Below are positions 10,295 to 18,157 of a stretch of 64,000 nucleotides of DNA, one piece after another. Source of the DNA: Hyphomonas sp. (GTDB lineage: Bacteria > Pseudomonadota > Alphaproteobacteria > Caulobacterales > Hyphomonadaceae); contig CP051229.1 in NCBI GenBank assembly GCA_017792365.1, positions 2,790,001 to 2,854,000 of the forward strand, read 5' to 3'. The notes under the pieces were generated by a model. That model searched no databases, was not told the DNA's origin, and saw nothing but the letters and a program-made list of their open reading frames with translations. The first letter of the stretch is position 1. Each line of letters begins with the position of its first letter. Made by a program: the position numbers and the translations under genes.

Positions 10295-12245
10295 CGAGAA
10301 TTGCTCGAATGTCTTGGAGGTTTTCTCCGTCAAATTTGGACGTGAGTAGGGGGATGTCGTTGGCGTCGACGAGTTTGGCCAGCCGATCTTCTTTCAACGC
10401 GAGCCGACTATCGATGTCGATGTCGACGGTGCCGGGGCTCTGCAGGTAGTAGTAGGTGACCGGATCGCCGCCGGCGGGATTATATCGATGAATTCGGTCT
10501 TTTGACTGAATGAATCTTCCGGCGTTGAAATCTCGATCAAAGTACACCGCAGATTGGCAGGCCTTGTGTAACGATATCGATTCGCCAACGGCCTGTGGAT
10601 TCGCGATCAGAATACCGTGCGTCGTGACACGATGGAACTCGTCGATGATCTGCTCCCGAGTACCCCAATCCTGATTGTCGTCGTCTTCTATACCCTGACT
10701 CGAAACCGGCGTCGCTCCGGACAGGACTTCGACGAACGGCGCTAACTCACCGAGAGATTTCTTCAGTAAATCCAAGTTTCCAAGGAAGTATGACCAAACG
10801 AGGATTTTCCCCTGTGTGTCCAAGACCTCCTTTACGATACTCTTGCACGCCACCATGCGTTCGAGATCTAGTTCGGCGTTGAAGCCGCTGATGAGGTCCG
10901 CGATCTCGAGTTCCGCTACGGAGAAGCTACCTGTGTCGCCATCATCGAAGAGTCTGTCATCTTCAATAGGACGTAGCAGAAGCTCGGGGTTACAGCATGC
11001 CTGTCTGAGACGAATTAATCGTGCACGGACTCTAACCGTGCTTGGAGACCCATTCAAAACTTGGCGCAGTGCTGGGATGATTTGTCTCTCTAAGCCTCTG
11101 TATATCCGCTCCTGAGTGGGACCCATTTCAACCGGTACGCGGACTTGTGAAGCCGGAGGTAAATGCAAATCTGATTTTCTGATGCGCGTGAAGAATGGCC
11201 GAATGCGTTCCTGGAGCTGCGGTATGGCTTGCGACAGTGAACCGTCAGTCATCGAACGCAGAGATGGATTCGAAAACCCAATCACATTTCGCGCAGGGTA
11301 AATAAAGCGAAACAGATTCGAGAGATCTTCATAGCCGTTTGGTGCTGGTGTGCCGGTGAGGACTACTCGTGCAGCGGCGAGTGGCGCCAGTCTGAGCGTC
11401 GAAGCTGCTCGAATTCCGTCCTCCCCTTTGATGTAGTGCGCTTCGTCTAGGACGATCATCGTCCGCTGAGAAGCCATCCCTAGAAAGGTACGGAAATCTT
11501 CTTCCGAGTTTGCGAGGGTGGAATACGAAGTCAGCGTAAGCTCCGTAGTCCGAGAATCCGGGTGAATTCCGGTTAGATACGCTTTGCGCTCAGCCGACGG
11601 GACTATTCCAGACAACCGCTTTGATTTCGCGTGGTTGCCAAAGATTGCTGCATACTCGTCCTCCCATGCCTTAAATGATGAGAGCGGTCCGACGATGAGC
11701 AGTCGCGAGACACGCTTGTCGTCATCAGCTTTCAGGCTGCGGAGATATGCGTAGCAGGCGTAAACGATTGACGTCTTGCCCGCTCCGGGAACGGAGAAGT
11801 TGCAGGAATGCTGCGCGAACGCCATATGGAAAGCTGACAGTAGCTGCTTCCTGTAAAATTTTCTGTTGTGACAGAGGCGCTCAACTTTGCTTACGAAGTC
11901 AGAGAACGCTTCCACGTCAACGTCGCCATTCCAAATTCTGTCGGCCTCTTGGGAGAACCGCAGAAATTCGAGTCGCTCACGTTCAACATCAGAAAGCAGG
12001 ACGGAAGCGTGCGCTCCGGCAGAAGCGCTCGCGCCGAGTTGGGAAAGCAACTTCACCAACGTGTTGTAGCGGCTGGACAACTCCCCCGGAGGCGTGGCTA
12101 CGACGACGGTGCCGTCAGGATCTGTCGACGCGGAAAACTGCCTTAGGAAGGTAGCTAGTACCGGGTGACGTCGCTGAGAATTGGAGAGGCCTTTGAGCGC
12201 CAACTGCTCGTCCGCAGGATCATATTCGAGTACAACGTCACCCAA
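10266..12245 (-). CDS. SNF2-family helicase/translocase
   Basis: A 659-residue superfamily-2 ATPase. The Walker A loop is SVPGAGKTS (residues 151-159), the Walker B box is LDEAH (266-270) and motif III is LTGTPAPN (296-303). The C-terminal RecA domain ends with QSKDRIHR near residue 590. The roughly 150 residues before the ATPase are not assigned. Proteins of this type translocate on double-stranded DNA and often power restriction, as in HsdR or DISARM helicases. The TTG start has AGGA nine bases upstream, overlapping the ParB-like stop 11 bases away, so the genes are tightly co-transcribed. The natural reading is a motor that works with the ParB-like and DUF3883 proteins. Confidence 0.88.
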   Translation of the reverse strand: MGDVVLEYDPADEQLALKGLSNSQRRHPVLATFLRQFSASTDPDGTVVVATPPGELSSRYNTLVKLLSQLGASASAGAHASVLLSDVERERLEFLRFSQEADRIWNGDVDVEAFSDFVSKVERLCHNRKFYRKQLLSAFHMAFAQHSCNFSVPGAGKTSIVYACYAYLRSLKADDDKRVSRLLIVGPLSSFKAWEDEYAAIFGNHAKSKRLSGIVPSAERKAYLTGIHPDSRTTELTLTSYSTLANSEEDFRTFLGMASQRTMIVLDEAHYIKGEDGIRAASTLRLAPLAAARVVLTGTPAPNGYEDLSNLFRFIYPARNVIGFSNPSLRSMTDGSLSQAIPQLQERIRPFFTRIRKSDLHLPPASQVRVPVEMGPTQERIYRGLERQIIPALRQVLNGSPSTVRVRARLIRLRQACCNPELLLRPIEDDRLFDDGDTGSFSVAELEIADLISGFNAELDLERMVACKSIVKEVLDTQGKILVWSYFLGNLDLLKKSLGELAPFVEVLSGATPVSSQGIEDDDNQDWGTREQIIDEFHRVTTHGILIANPQAVGESISLHKACQSAVYFDRDFNAGRFIQSKDRIHRYNPAGGDPVTYYYLQSPGTVDIDIDSRLALKEDRLAKLVDANDIPLLTSKFDGENLQDIRAILDAYEHRKTE

Positions 12246-12256
12246 GCGTTTCGATC

Positions 12257-13555
12257 CTAATTGAGGCTACTCTTCTCAAAAAGTTTCTTCATCTCGTAAC
12301 TGAGCCGATTGATTTCTATGGCCAGTTCGCGGTTTTCATTCGAAATCAACGCGGGATTATCGAGACTGATCCGCTCCAAGAGATCCTTCGCGCGGCGTAG
12401 GTACTCATTCGGCTGCAATTCCTCCGTAGCTAGCTTGAGTCGGTACTGAGCCTGTCCGAAGGTCTGCTTCATGTCGTTTCCGACAGCAGACTTCCACACC
12501 TCATCTCTGGCTTTGGCGGCGACTTCCTTCGAAGGGTAGTCGGGATTGGCCTGCATGTACTCTTCGAGCGAACCCATGCTGTCAGTTTTTGGGAGGACTT
12601 TCTCGGCGTAGTCTTCGCGAAATTTATCCCAGTTTTCTTTGTTGGCGAAGAAGTTCTTTCCCTTCCCGCCGTGAGAAATGTCGCGGTAGCTCTTCTTGGT
12701 GGCGTCGAAAAAATCATCCCCGCGGATATAGTCAAAATGTATCGCGCGAAGCCATGCTAGGTCCGTTTCATCGAACGACCAATCAATGTTGTTGGCCGAA
12801 CCGCGTTGCAACCGGTTGAGGTCTGCATACAGATCAACGAACATACCCTCTTTCGTCCCTAGTAGCGTGTAGAGACGAGGACATTGAATGTGCTCAAGGT
12901 AGTCGTCCATCAAATCCATTATACCCAAAAGCCGTTTTGTATTTCCCTTTCCCTCGTCCATCAGCTCATCGACTTCCTCTGGGGAGATATTGAGGTCCCG
13001 GCAGAGCCGCCGTGCATGTAGGTATTTTTGGAGGGGTCCGTACTCGACCTTGGAGTCTTCGCCGAGTTGGTATTGCGTTTCGAGACGCACGATCTCAGCT
13101 TGGTTGTCGGCGTAGGCATCTGGAAGGATGATGCCGTCGAAATACTGCTTCTGCTTGGTTTGTCTTTCGAGGCGGCGCAGCAGCATGGCGCGACGATTAC
13201 CGTCAATGACGACACCGTCGAGGCTTACTATCCCAGGTCTTTGTTGGCCTTTGCGCTCTAGGTCGCTCAGCGTGTGCTTGTTCCGCTGGAGGTTGGAATT
13301 CCACAGCAGGTCGTCGATTTTTTGGTGAAGCGCCTCATCATAAAGATCAGGCGAGATCGCGTTCTCCTGTTCCCAGGTGAGCATCTCCGCTTCAAGACGG
13401 CCGTTGTGTCGATTGTAGATCAGATAGTCGAGATCGATGCGGTAGACCTGCAGTAGTTGAGTCTGTCCCTTGTAGAACAGCTTCTGCGTCTGCTCGCCTG
13501 CAGATTGCCTTAATGCGCTGAGCTTCGACTTTCGCGTTTCAGTGCTTAGGATCAA
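12257..13555 (-). CDS. ParB/Srx-fold protein of a restriction-like module
   Basis: About 432 residues. A ParB-like signature GVVIDGNRRAMLLRRL lies near residues 115-130, preceded by a segment on binding positions (LQRNKHTLSDLERKGQQ). ParB/sulfiredoxin folds bind nucleotides (CTP or ATP) and occur in DNA-modification systems such as DndB/SspE (background). The rest is helical and unassigned. The start chosen is TTG at 13555, because GGGGG lies five bases before it and its TTGA overlaps the stop of the small upstream ORF; a TTG at 13567 is also possible. It is not a plasmid partition gene: no parA neighbour is present, and it sits directly in front of the SNF2 gene. Confidence 0.7.
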   Translation of the reverse strand: MILSTETRKSKLSALRQSAGEQTQKLFYKGQTQLLQVYRIDLDYLIYNRHNGRLEAEMLTWEQENAISPDLYDEALHQKIDDLLWNSNLQRNKHTLSDLERKGQQRPGIVSLDGVVIDGNRRAMLLRRLERQTKQKQYFDGIILPDAYADNQAEIVRLETQYQLGEDSKVEYGPLQKYLHARRLCRDLNISPEEVDELMDEGKGNTKRLLGIMDLMDDYLEHIQCPRLYTLLGTKEGMFVDLYADLNRLQRGSANNIDWSFDETDLAWLRAIHFDYIRGDDFFDATKKSYRDISHGGKGKNFFANKENWDKFREDYAEKVLPKTDSMGSLEEYMQANPDYPSKEVAAKARDEVWKSAVGNDMKQTFGQAQYRLKLATEELQPNEYLRRAKDLLERISLDNPALISNENRELAIEINRLSYEMKKLFEKSSLN

Positions 13556-13791
13556 AGTTCCCCCCAAGGGTGTTGATGGTAACCAAACCGCAGTTCCGAA
13601 GCGATGGACTTGGTTACCCTAGAGACCGGCAGGACAATCGTACTCCCAACACGGGGAAGCTCAAAATCCATCAATTGTAAGCGATGGCCATATTCTATGT
13701 ACTTGCTGCATTGGGTTCGCGATGGAGCTGGCCATGCTGAGACCGCTCCAGAAAATGAGTTTGATGGGCGAATGTTCGTAGCGGTCTTCAT
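13552..13791 (-). CDS. Small ORF (79 aa) coupled to the ParB-like gene
   Basis: ATG start at 13791; the TGA stop overlaps the TTG start of the ParB-like gene (TTGA), which is the main argument that it is translated. The product is rich in small and polar residues in the first half, then has beta-like segments (GSTIVLPVSRVTKSI). I recognise no family. An opposite-strand ORF of 71 residues covers the same bases, but lacks the coupling evidence. Confidence 0.4.
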   Translation of the reverse strand: MKTATNIRPSNSFSGAVSAWPAPSRTQCSKYIEYGHRLQLMDFELPRVGSTIVLPVSRVTKSIASELRFGYHQHPWGEL

Positions 13792-13921
13792 TGCGATTGG
13801 GCCTGTTCGAAAAGGTTAGGAACAGTCTTCGGACTTTCCAGAACCAAGTGGCTTCTTTGCATTACGCGGCTTGCTGAAAATCGACATGTTCAAAGTCTGC
13901 ACCTCTGGTCCGTTAGTCGCG

Positions 13922-14713
13922 TCATGCGGCGGCTCGTAGCGCTGGAACTTGCCGGACCAGAGATGAGATATCGAGTCCATCAACCAGCGCTACACGGTTG
14001 CTGATTGCCAGTTCCTCTGCCGGCGTCGAAAAGCCGTGACGGGAAAACACGACCGCAATAGTCGCGCCATAGTGGTCCCTAGCAGCGCTAATCTCCTGGA
14101 CCGCGCGTACGCCAGCCGGTTTGTTCAGGTTCTTGCACTGCGCCACGCACCGCAGTTCTTGAAGGCTGAATACGATGTCGGCACCAAAGTCCGCTCCGGG
14201 CACAGTTAGGTTCACATCGGTCGAAAGAGCCTTGAGTGCTTCTAGGCAGGCTATTTCGTACGCTTGTCCTTTCGCAAAGCTGGAAGGATCAGTAGGTGCC
14301 AGCTCGGCGATCTCGAGTTGAGCGAAGCTCACGCACCACACAACTTCATGGCTCACGTAATCCCAGGAGCCGATCCCCTCTGATTTCATCAATCTGAGCA
14401 TCGACCTCTGGACCTTCCTGAGGTCTGGCTTGCCGTAGGAATCGCGTTTGACATCTCGAGTGAAGACGGCTCGCGCTCTGTCGCTGATTAGGCTGTAGTC
14501 ATTAAACGTCGATACGAAACTCCTCATGATCCCCTCTGCGGAAACCAATTTGCCGTATTCTTCGGTAAGGTAGCGGTCTTTCAGAAGATCGATCCGCTGG
14601 CGCGCTGTTGTCTCGGCTGGCTGCTTTCGCAGGTATTTGAAGCCGCTCTGGCTGAGTTTCTTGCGAAGGCGTTCCTCTAGACGAAGCTTCTTGTCGTAGT
14701 CGTCCATAGCCAT
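13922..14713 (-). CDS. Mrr-like restriction endonuclease domain protein
   Basis: About 263 residues. The C-terminal half has the Mrr/RecB-like PD-(D/E)XK core: KGQAYEIACLEAL (first acidic residue), GADFGADIVF (catalytic Asp), VAQCKN (QxK motif), then DHYGATIAVVFSRHGF. Mrr-type enzymes cut DNA, often only when it is modified. The N-terminal 130 residues are charged and helical and may recognise DNA. ATG 14713 was chosen over ATG 14728 because a GGGG lies seven bases upstream. It is transcribed in the same direction as the ParB-like and SNF2 genes but is separated from the small ORF by 130 bases. It may belong to that module or be an independent type IV-like defence gene. Confidence 0.75.
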   Translation of the reverse strand: MAMDDYDKKLRLEERLRKKLSQSGFKYLRKQPAETTARQRIDLLKDRYLTEEYGKLVSAEGIMRSFVSTFNDYSLISDRARAVFTRDVKRDSYGKPDLRKVQRSMLRLMKSEGIGSWDYVSHEVVWCVSFAQLEIAELAPTDPSSFAKGQAYEIACLEALKALSTDVNLTVPGADFGADIVFSLQELRCVAQCKNLNKPAGVRAVQEISAARDHYGATIAVVFSRHGFSTPAEELAISNRVALVDGLDISSLVRQVPALRAAA

Positions 14714-14809
14714 GTTCGGACCCCGCATGCGAACAGAGAGATGCTTCAGCTTTCACCAGAGAAAGTGAATGCGGTTAACGATTGATGGACTCTTTTGAGG
14801 TCGGCCACT

Positions 14810-14943
14810 TGTCTCAAAAACCACCGTTTTCGAGGCTGTGGCGTAAAGGCCATATCTCCCTGTTTTTCCTATCATAAGTTGTCTCATAAATTGTCTCGAA
14901 ACTGGTTTGGTGGCATAAGTGCTCAGGGACCATTTTTGAGACA
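14810..14943. promoter_or_regulatory. TGTCTC boxes: candidate res / crossover site of the serine recombinase
   Basis: TGTCTC occurs at 14810-14815, 14880-14885 and 14892-14897, and its inverse GAGACA at 14938-14943, just before the recombinase ATG. The outer pair is TGTCTCAAAAA against TTTTTGAGACA. Serine resolvases usually bind such dyads immediately upstream of their own gene. Confidence 0.5.
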
Positions 14944-14951
14944 GGACAGCC

Positions 14952-15500
14952 ATGAGAGTAGGTTACGGGCGAGTATCGACAAAGGAGCAGGACACCGCCT
15001 TGCAGACGCGTGCGTTGGGCGAAGCAGGGTGTGAACGCATCTTCACGGAAACCGCGTCAGGGGCGCAGAGGGAACGTCCAGAGCTTGCTAGCGCGCTCCA
15101 GTTCTTGCGCCCCGGCGATACGTTGGTTGTTTGGAAACTGGACCGGCTTGCGAGATCGATGCGTCAGCTCATCGAGACAGTGGAGCAGCTCTCCGAAAGT
15201 AATGTCGGTTTCATCTCACTGACTGAGGCTATCGACACCAACACGCCGGGCGGACGCTTGGTGTTTCATATCTTCGGCGCTCTCGCAGAGTTTGAACGCG
15301 AGCTCATTCGGGAACGCACGAAAGCTGGGCTGAAAGCAGCCCGAGAGCGCGGCGTTGCTGTCGGTCGACCGAAAGCACTGGTTGGAGACCAGTTGAAGCT
15401 TGCTAGAAGTCTGAAGGCTGCGGGCGCTCACTCGGGGGCTGAAATTGCGCAAATATTGGGTATCAGCCGCGCGACCCTGTATCGTTCACTGCAAGTATAA
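14952..15500 (+). CDS. Serine recombinase (resolvase/invertase family)
   Basis: A 182-residue small serine recombinase. The N-terminal catalytic domain has MRVGYGRVSTKEQD with nucleophile Ser9, then VVWKLDRLARS and AEFERELIRERT. A C-terminal HTH_7 helix-turn-helix follows (SGAEIAQILGISRATLYRSL). It would resolve or invert DNA at sites like the TGTCTC boxes directly upstream. It is divergent from the Mrr-like gene. It is a second recombinase in the island, distinct from the integrase; no Tn3-type transposase accompanies it, so it may be a leftover of a transposon or a dedicated resolvase of the island. Confidence 0.93.
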   Translation: MRVGYGRVSTKEQDTALQTRALGEAGCERIFTETASGAQRERPELASALQFLRPGDTLVVWKLDRLARSMRQLIETVEQLSESNVGFISLTEAIDTNTPGGRLVFHIFGALAEFERELIRERTKAGLKAARERGVAVGRPKALVGDQLKLARSLKAAGAHSGAEIAQILGISRATLYRSLQV

Positions 15501-15678
15501 GGCTTTCGTGGCGTATTCACCGGGAAAAATGAGCGACCCCCATTCAGGGCTTGTGGGCTACCCTAAGACCCTTTCCATAATATTTTGGGAACGGGCGATT
15601 CAGTCTCGGTATTGATCGTCGCCATTTTTCTTGTTCAGACATAGTGCCCATGCCTCTCGCTCCCCCCAAGTCCTCCAA

Positions 15679-15948
15679 CTATCGGCGGACATGCACGTCA
15701 CTTGCCGGGCTCTCCAGACGCTCCAAATAGTCCGCCACCACCTTCCAAAATGCGCCGCCACACAATTTGGAAGCTTCGCCATTCGTTATTAGACGAACCC
15801 ACGGGTTCTTCGAAGAGATCTGGCTTGAAAACATTGGCATGAGATCAAGGTTGGAAACGCTGCCGGTGCAATAAATAGTAATTTCGACGCGGACGCTCCG
15901 TATAGCGACTAGCCGCAACTCCGCTTGATATTCGCAATCTGTGCACAT
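15679..15948 (-). CDS. Hypothetical 89-aa protein (doubtful)
   Basis: ATG start at 15948. The product begins MCTDCEYQAEL and has a hydrophobic mid-section and a charged end. There is no clear ribosome-binding site and no family recognised. It is kept only because its amino-acid composition is more protein-like than that of competing frames. Confidence 0.22.
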   Translation of the reverse strand: MCTDCEYQAELRLVAIRSVRVEITIYCTGSVSNLDLMPMFSSQISSKNPWVRLITNGEASKLCGGAFWKVVADYLERLESPASDVHVRR

Positions 15949-16313
15949 TCCGCTTGTTGATGACCGAACATCTGGGTCAGCGAATTCTTGTTCGCGCTAT
16001 ATGGCAGACTAGAAAGTCGCCCACCAAAAAATGACTTGGATGAGTGTCCGCGCGACTCAGTGCGCCAGTGATCGCTCGATCTGCGTTTCGCGTTTCCAGC
16101 GCAACAGTGTCGCTGCCGCAGCAGGAAAGACCGGTCTTCCCATTTTTTGGTGCGGCGCTTACAGATCTCCTGAAAAAATCTGGACGATGGCCAAGGCCGG
16201 CACGCTCTGGGAACCCTTATACTGCTCAGATAGCGGAAATTCGGGGGTTCTCGGCAAGGTGAGTGCAACCCAGCGAATTCCACTGGTTGTTTCGTCCGGG
16301 CACTGTCCAAGAT

Positions 16314-16364
16314 ACGTGGGGTAAATCCGTAACACGTGGGGTGTCACACATTGTCTGTCACACA
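16314..16364. repeat. Iteron-like ACGTGGGGT repeats followed by inverted TGTGTGAC pair
   Basis: ACGTGGGGT occurs at 16314-16322 and 16334-16342, a 20-base period. GTCACACA, the complement of the arm motif TGTGTGAC, follows at 16343-16350 and 16357-16364. The site could be an additional recombinase-binding site, a promoter operator or a replication origin for the HUH-like protein. Confidence 0.4.
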
Positions 16365-16621
16365 TGCGCAGATACGAAGATGCATGTTGAGCGCCCGCAT
16401 GAGTTCCGCCGCGATGATCATGTATTAAGTCCGCGATTTGGGAGGGGACAGCATGAGTCACTACCGTCAGCTAGTTGGCTATCCCACTAGATGCTCGGTA
16501 GAAATGTTCGAACCGGTGGTTGCCCTGGCAGCGTTCACGCCGGCCCACTTTCGTCCTATGGTAGGTTGAGCGCCGCTGGCAAATGATTCAATTAAGTCCG
16601 GTTTGGGGGGAGCGCATCGGC

Positions 16622-16849
16622 ATGAGCAAGTTGATCGGACTAATTGTTTCATTTGTTCTGTTTAGCGCAGGTTGGACGGGGATAATCGATGCATTCTTCG
16701 AGTGGCGCGATGCCGTAAATCCAATGATAAATCTCTACCTATGCGGAAGAGATAGCGTCTTGAGGCTGATTCCATTTTCCGTCCCGGATGGATTAGTCGA
16801 ATACCTCCTTATTTGCACAGGAGCACAAAATAGGTACCGTTCTATTTAA
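16622..16849 (+). CDS. Small membrane or secreted protein, unknown
   Basis: A 75-residue product. The ATG at 16622 was preferred to an ATG at 16583 because GGGGGAG lies about ten bases before it and the hydrophobic N-terminus (MSKLIGLIVSFVLFSAGW) starts there. One transmembrane or signal segment, then a polar region with one Cys pair. I recognise no family. It is followed after 37 bases by another small membrane-protein gene on the same strand. Confidence 0.4.
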   Translation: MSKLIGLIVSFVLFSAGWTGIIDAFFEWRDAVNPMINLYLCGRDSVLRLIPFSVPDGLVEYLLICTGAQNRYRSI

Positions 16850-16886
16850 TCGAGAAGTTGGGAACGTTGATCACAACGAGAACATA

Positions 16887-17165
16887 TTGGCTCGTGTTAT
16901 AATATTTCTTTTGCTTCCGTTTCTGATCTATTTTGCGGCTGCGGTAGCGGTTCTTGTATTGTTCTATGAACGGTCGTTTGCCGCTCGAATGCTCGTTTAT
17001 GTAAAAAACCTCCTTTACGCCTTCCTCCCGCCGATTTTTTTTGATGTTTTTAGTAGTGGGCCTGAGAAGCTAGTAGATCGACGCTTCAATTTTTCAGACG
17101 TCTTCTTCTGCAGCAAACGAGCTAATCGGGATGATTGTCAGGACGCTCTCAAAATCGATTTGTAG
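16887..17165 (+). CDS. Small membrane protein, unknown
   Basis: A 92-residue product from a TTG start. It has a strong N-terminal hydrophobic stretch (IIFLLLPFLIYFAAAVAVLV) and a second hydrophobic part (LLYAFLPPIFFDVF), then a hydrophilic tail with two Cys. The start is uncertain. Its last 28 bases overlap the 3' end of the convergent HUH-like gene. With the preceding gene it may form a two-gene membrane unit of the island. Confidence 0.4.
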   Translation: MARVIIFLLLPFLIYFAAAVAVLVLFYERSFAARMLVYVKNLLYAFLPPIFFDVFSSGPEKLVDRRFNFSDVFFCSKRANRDDCQDALKIDL

Positions 17166-18145
17166 TGTGCCTGAAACTCGCCATAGAGCTTTCTCGCTCT
17201 GGATTTTACTGAACGCGTTGCGGCAATAGTCTTGCCGTCTAGTAGCTCGGCGGTGATGAGGGAATGCTTTTGAGCGTACGCGGCCCATCCACCTTGGGGA
17301 CCAGCTTCAGAGACTTTTACAAAGGAAGGTTCCTTGTCGCCCGCCAATACATGCAGCGCTTCGACCGTTGCCTCTCTGGCCTCTGCGCCGCCGCCGAAGG
17401 CAATCCCACCGTGAAGGTGGGGATCGATCCCCACACCACTCTCCAATGCAAACCAGAAGCTCGGCGCTTCAAGTCCAAGGCGCCGTCTCAACAATTTCGA
17501 AAGTCGGCTTTGGAGGTGCGAGGCTAGCCCTATCCTGGCATTCCTTGCGGCCGCTTCGACAGCTGGGGTCAGCATAACCGTGAAGGCCCTAGCGTGTGCT
17601 GGTTCTAAGGACCAAGCGTAGAATGCCGACTTCAACAATGGGGTGGTTTTGTCCCAACCGTAGACCCTAACTTCGTTGCCAAGGCGTTTGGCGCGATCAA
17701 GTTTGGAGATGCACTTCAGGCGCCGGTTTATTCGAGATACTTCTTTCAGGTTGTCCGAATCTATCGCTCGCTGCAGGCTTTCAATGAGATCATCCTTGCA
17801 CCTCAGGATACTCTTCAATTTCGGTCTGGCGACGAGACTTTGTTCGTAGAGAAAGTTTTCAGCTAGTCGCTTCACTAGCAAACTGCTCGATGTCGACAGG
17901 CAGTCGGGCTCGATATTCCGCAGTATTTCAAGTGTCTGCCTGTCTCGCTTAAATGACGGCCAAGGGGGCGGCGTCGGAGAACTTGCAGCGCCATCCTCAT
18001 ACTTTTTGCGCTGCTCTGAAGATCGATCATCACTGTCAAACTCTTCGAGCGCCATCCGTCGCCGCTCTAGCGAAAGTTCCCGCGAGCGAGTCAGCCGTTT
18101 GTTGTGGCGGCGGATTACTTTGGCAGCTGCCGGACTAATCAACAT
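17138..18145 (-). CDS. Protein with HUH-endonuclease-like motifs, possible replication initiator
   Basis: A 335-residue protein. The N-terminal 230 are basic and helical, without recognised domains. From about residue 229, SFWFALESGVGIDPHLHGG resembles motif 2 of HUH rolling-circle enzymes, where a strand with Glu precedes two metal-binding His (His243 and His245). Tyr290 and Lys293 in WAAYAQKH form a YxxK like motif 3, whose Tyr nicks DNA. These are motif-level matches only. In that reading the protein could nick the island's DNA for replication or mobilisation. The gene is 12 bases from the integrase stop and in the same direction, so it may be co-expressed with the integrase. Confidence 0.5.
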   Translation of the reverse strand: MLISPAAAKVIRRHNKRLTRSRELSLERRRMALEEFDSDDRSSEQRKKYEDGAASSPTPPPWPSFKRDRQTLEILRNIEPDCLSTSSSLLVKRLAENFLYEQSLVARPKLKSILRCKDDLIESLQRAIDSDNLKEVSRINRRLKCISKLDRAKRLGNEVRVYGWDKTTPLLKSAFYAWSLEPAHARAFTVMLTPAVEAAARNARIGLASHLQSRLSKLLRRRLGLEAPSFWFALESGVGIDPHLHGGIAFGGGAEAREATVEALHVLAGDKEPSFVKVSEAGPQGGWAAYAQKHSLITAELLDGKTIAATRSVKSRARKLYGEFQAHYKSILRAS

Positions 18146-18157
18146 GGCTCACCCACA

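Larger units (their letters stand above)
15501..16621. other. Gene-poor stretch of the island
   Basis: About 1.1 kb with only doubtful short ORFs and frequent stops in all frames. It contains the iteron-like and GTCACACA repeats near 16314-16364. One minus-strand frame (15679-15948) is listed separately with low confidence. Confidence 0.5.

Noticed and set aside
13604-13819. Plus-strand 71-aa ORF opposite the small coupled ORF
   Set aside because: No ribosome-binding site or neighbour logic; the minus-strand frame has the TTGA overlap instead.
7688-14713. Reading the gene set as DISARM, BREX or Dnd
   Set aside because: No DUF1998, PLD, PglZ/BrxL or Dnd cysteine desulfurase genes are visible, and the partners differ.
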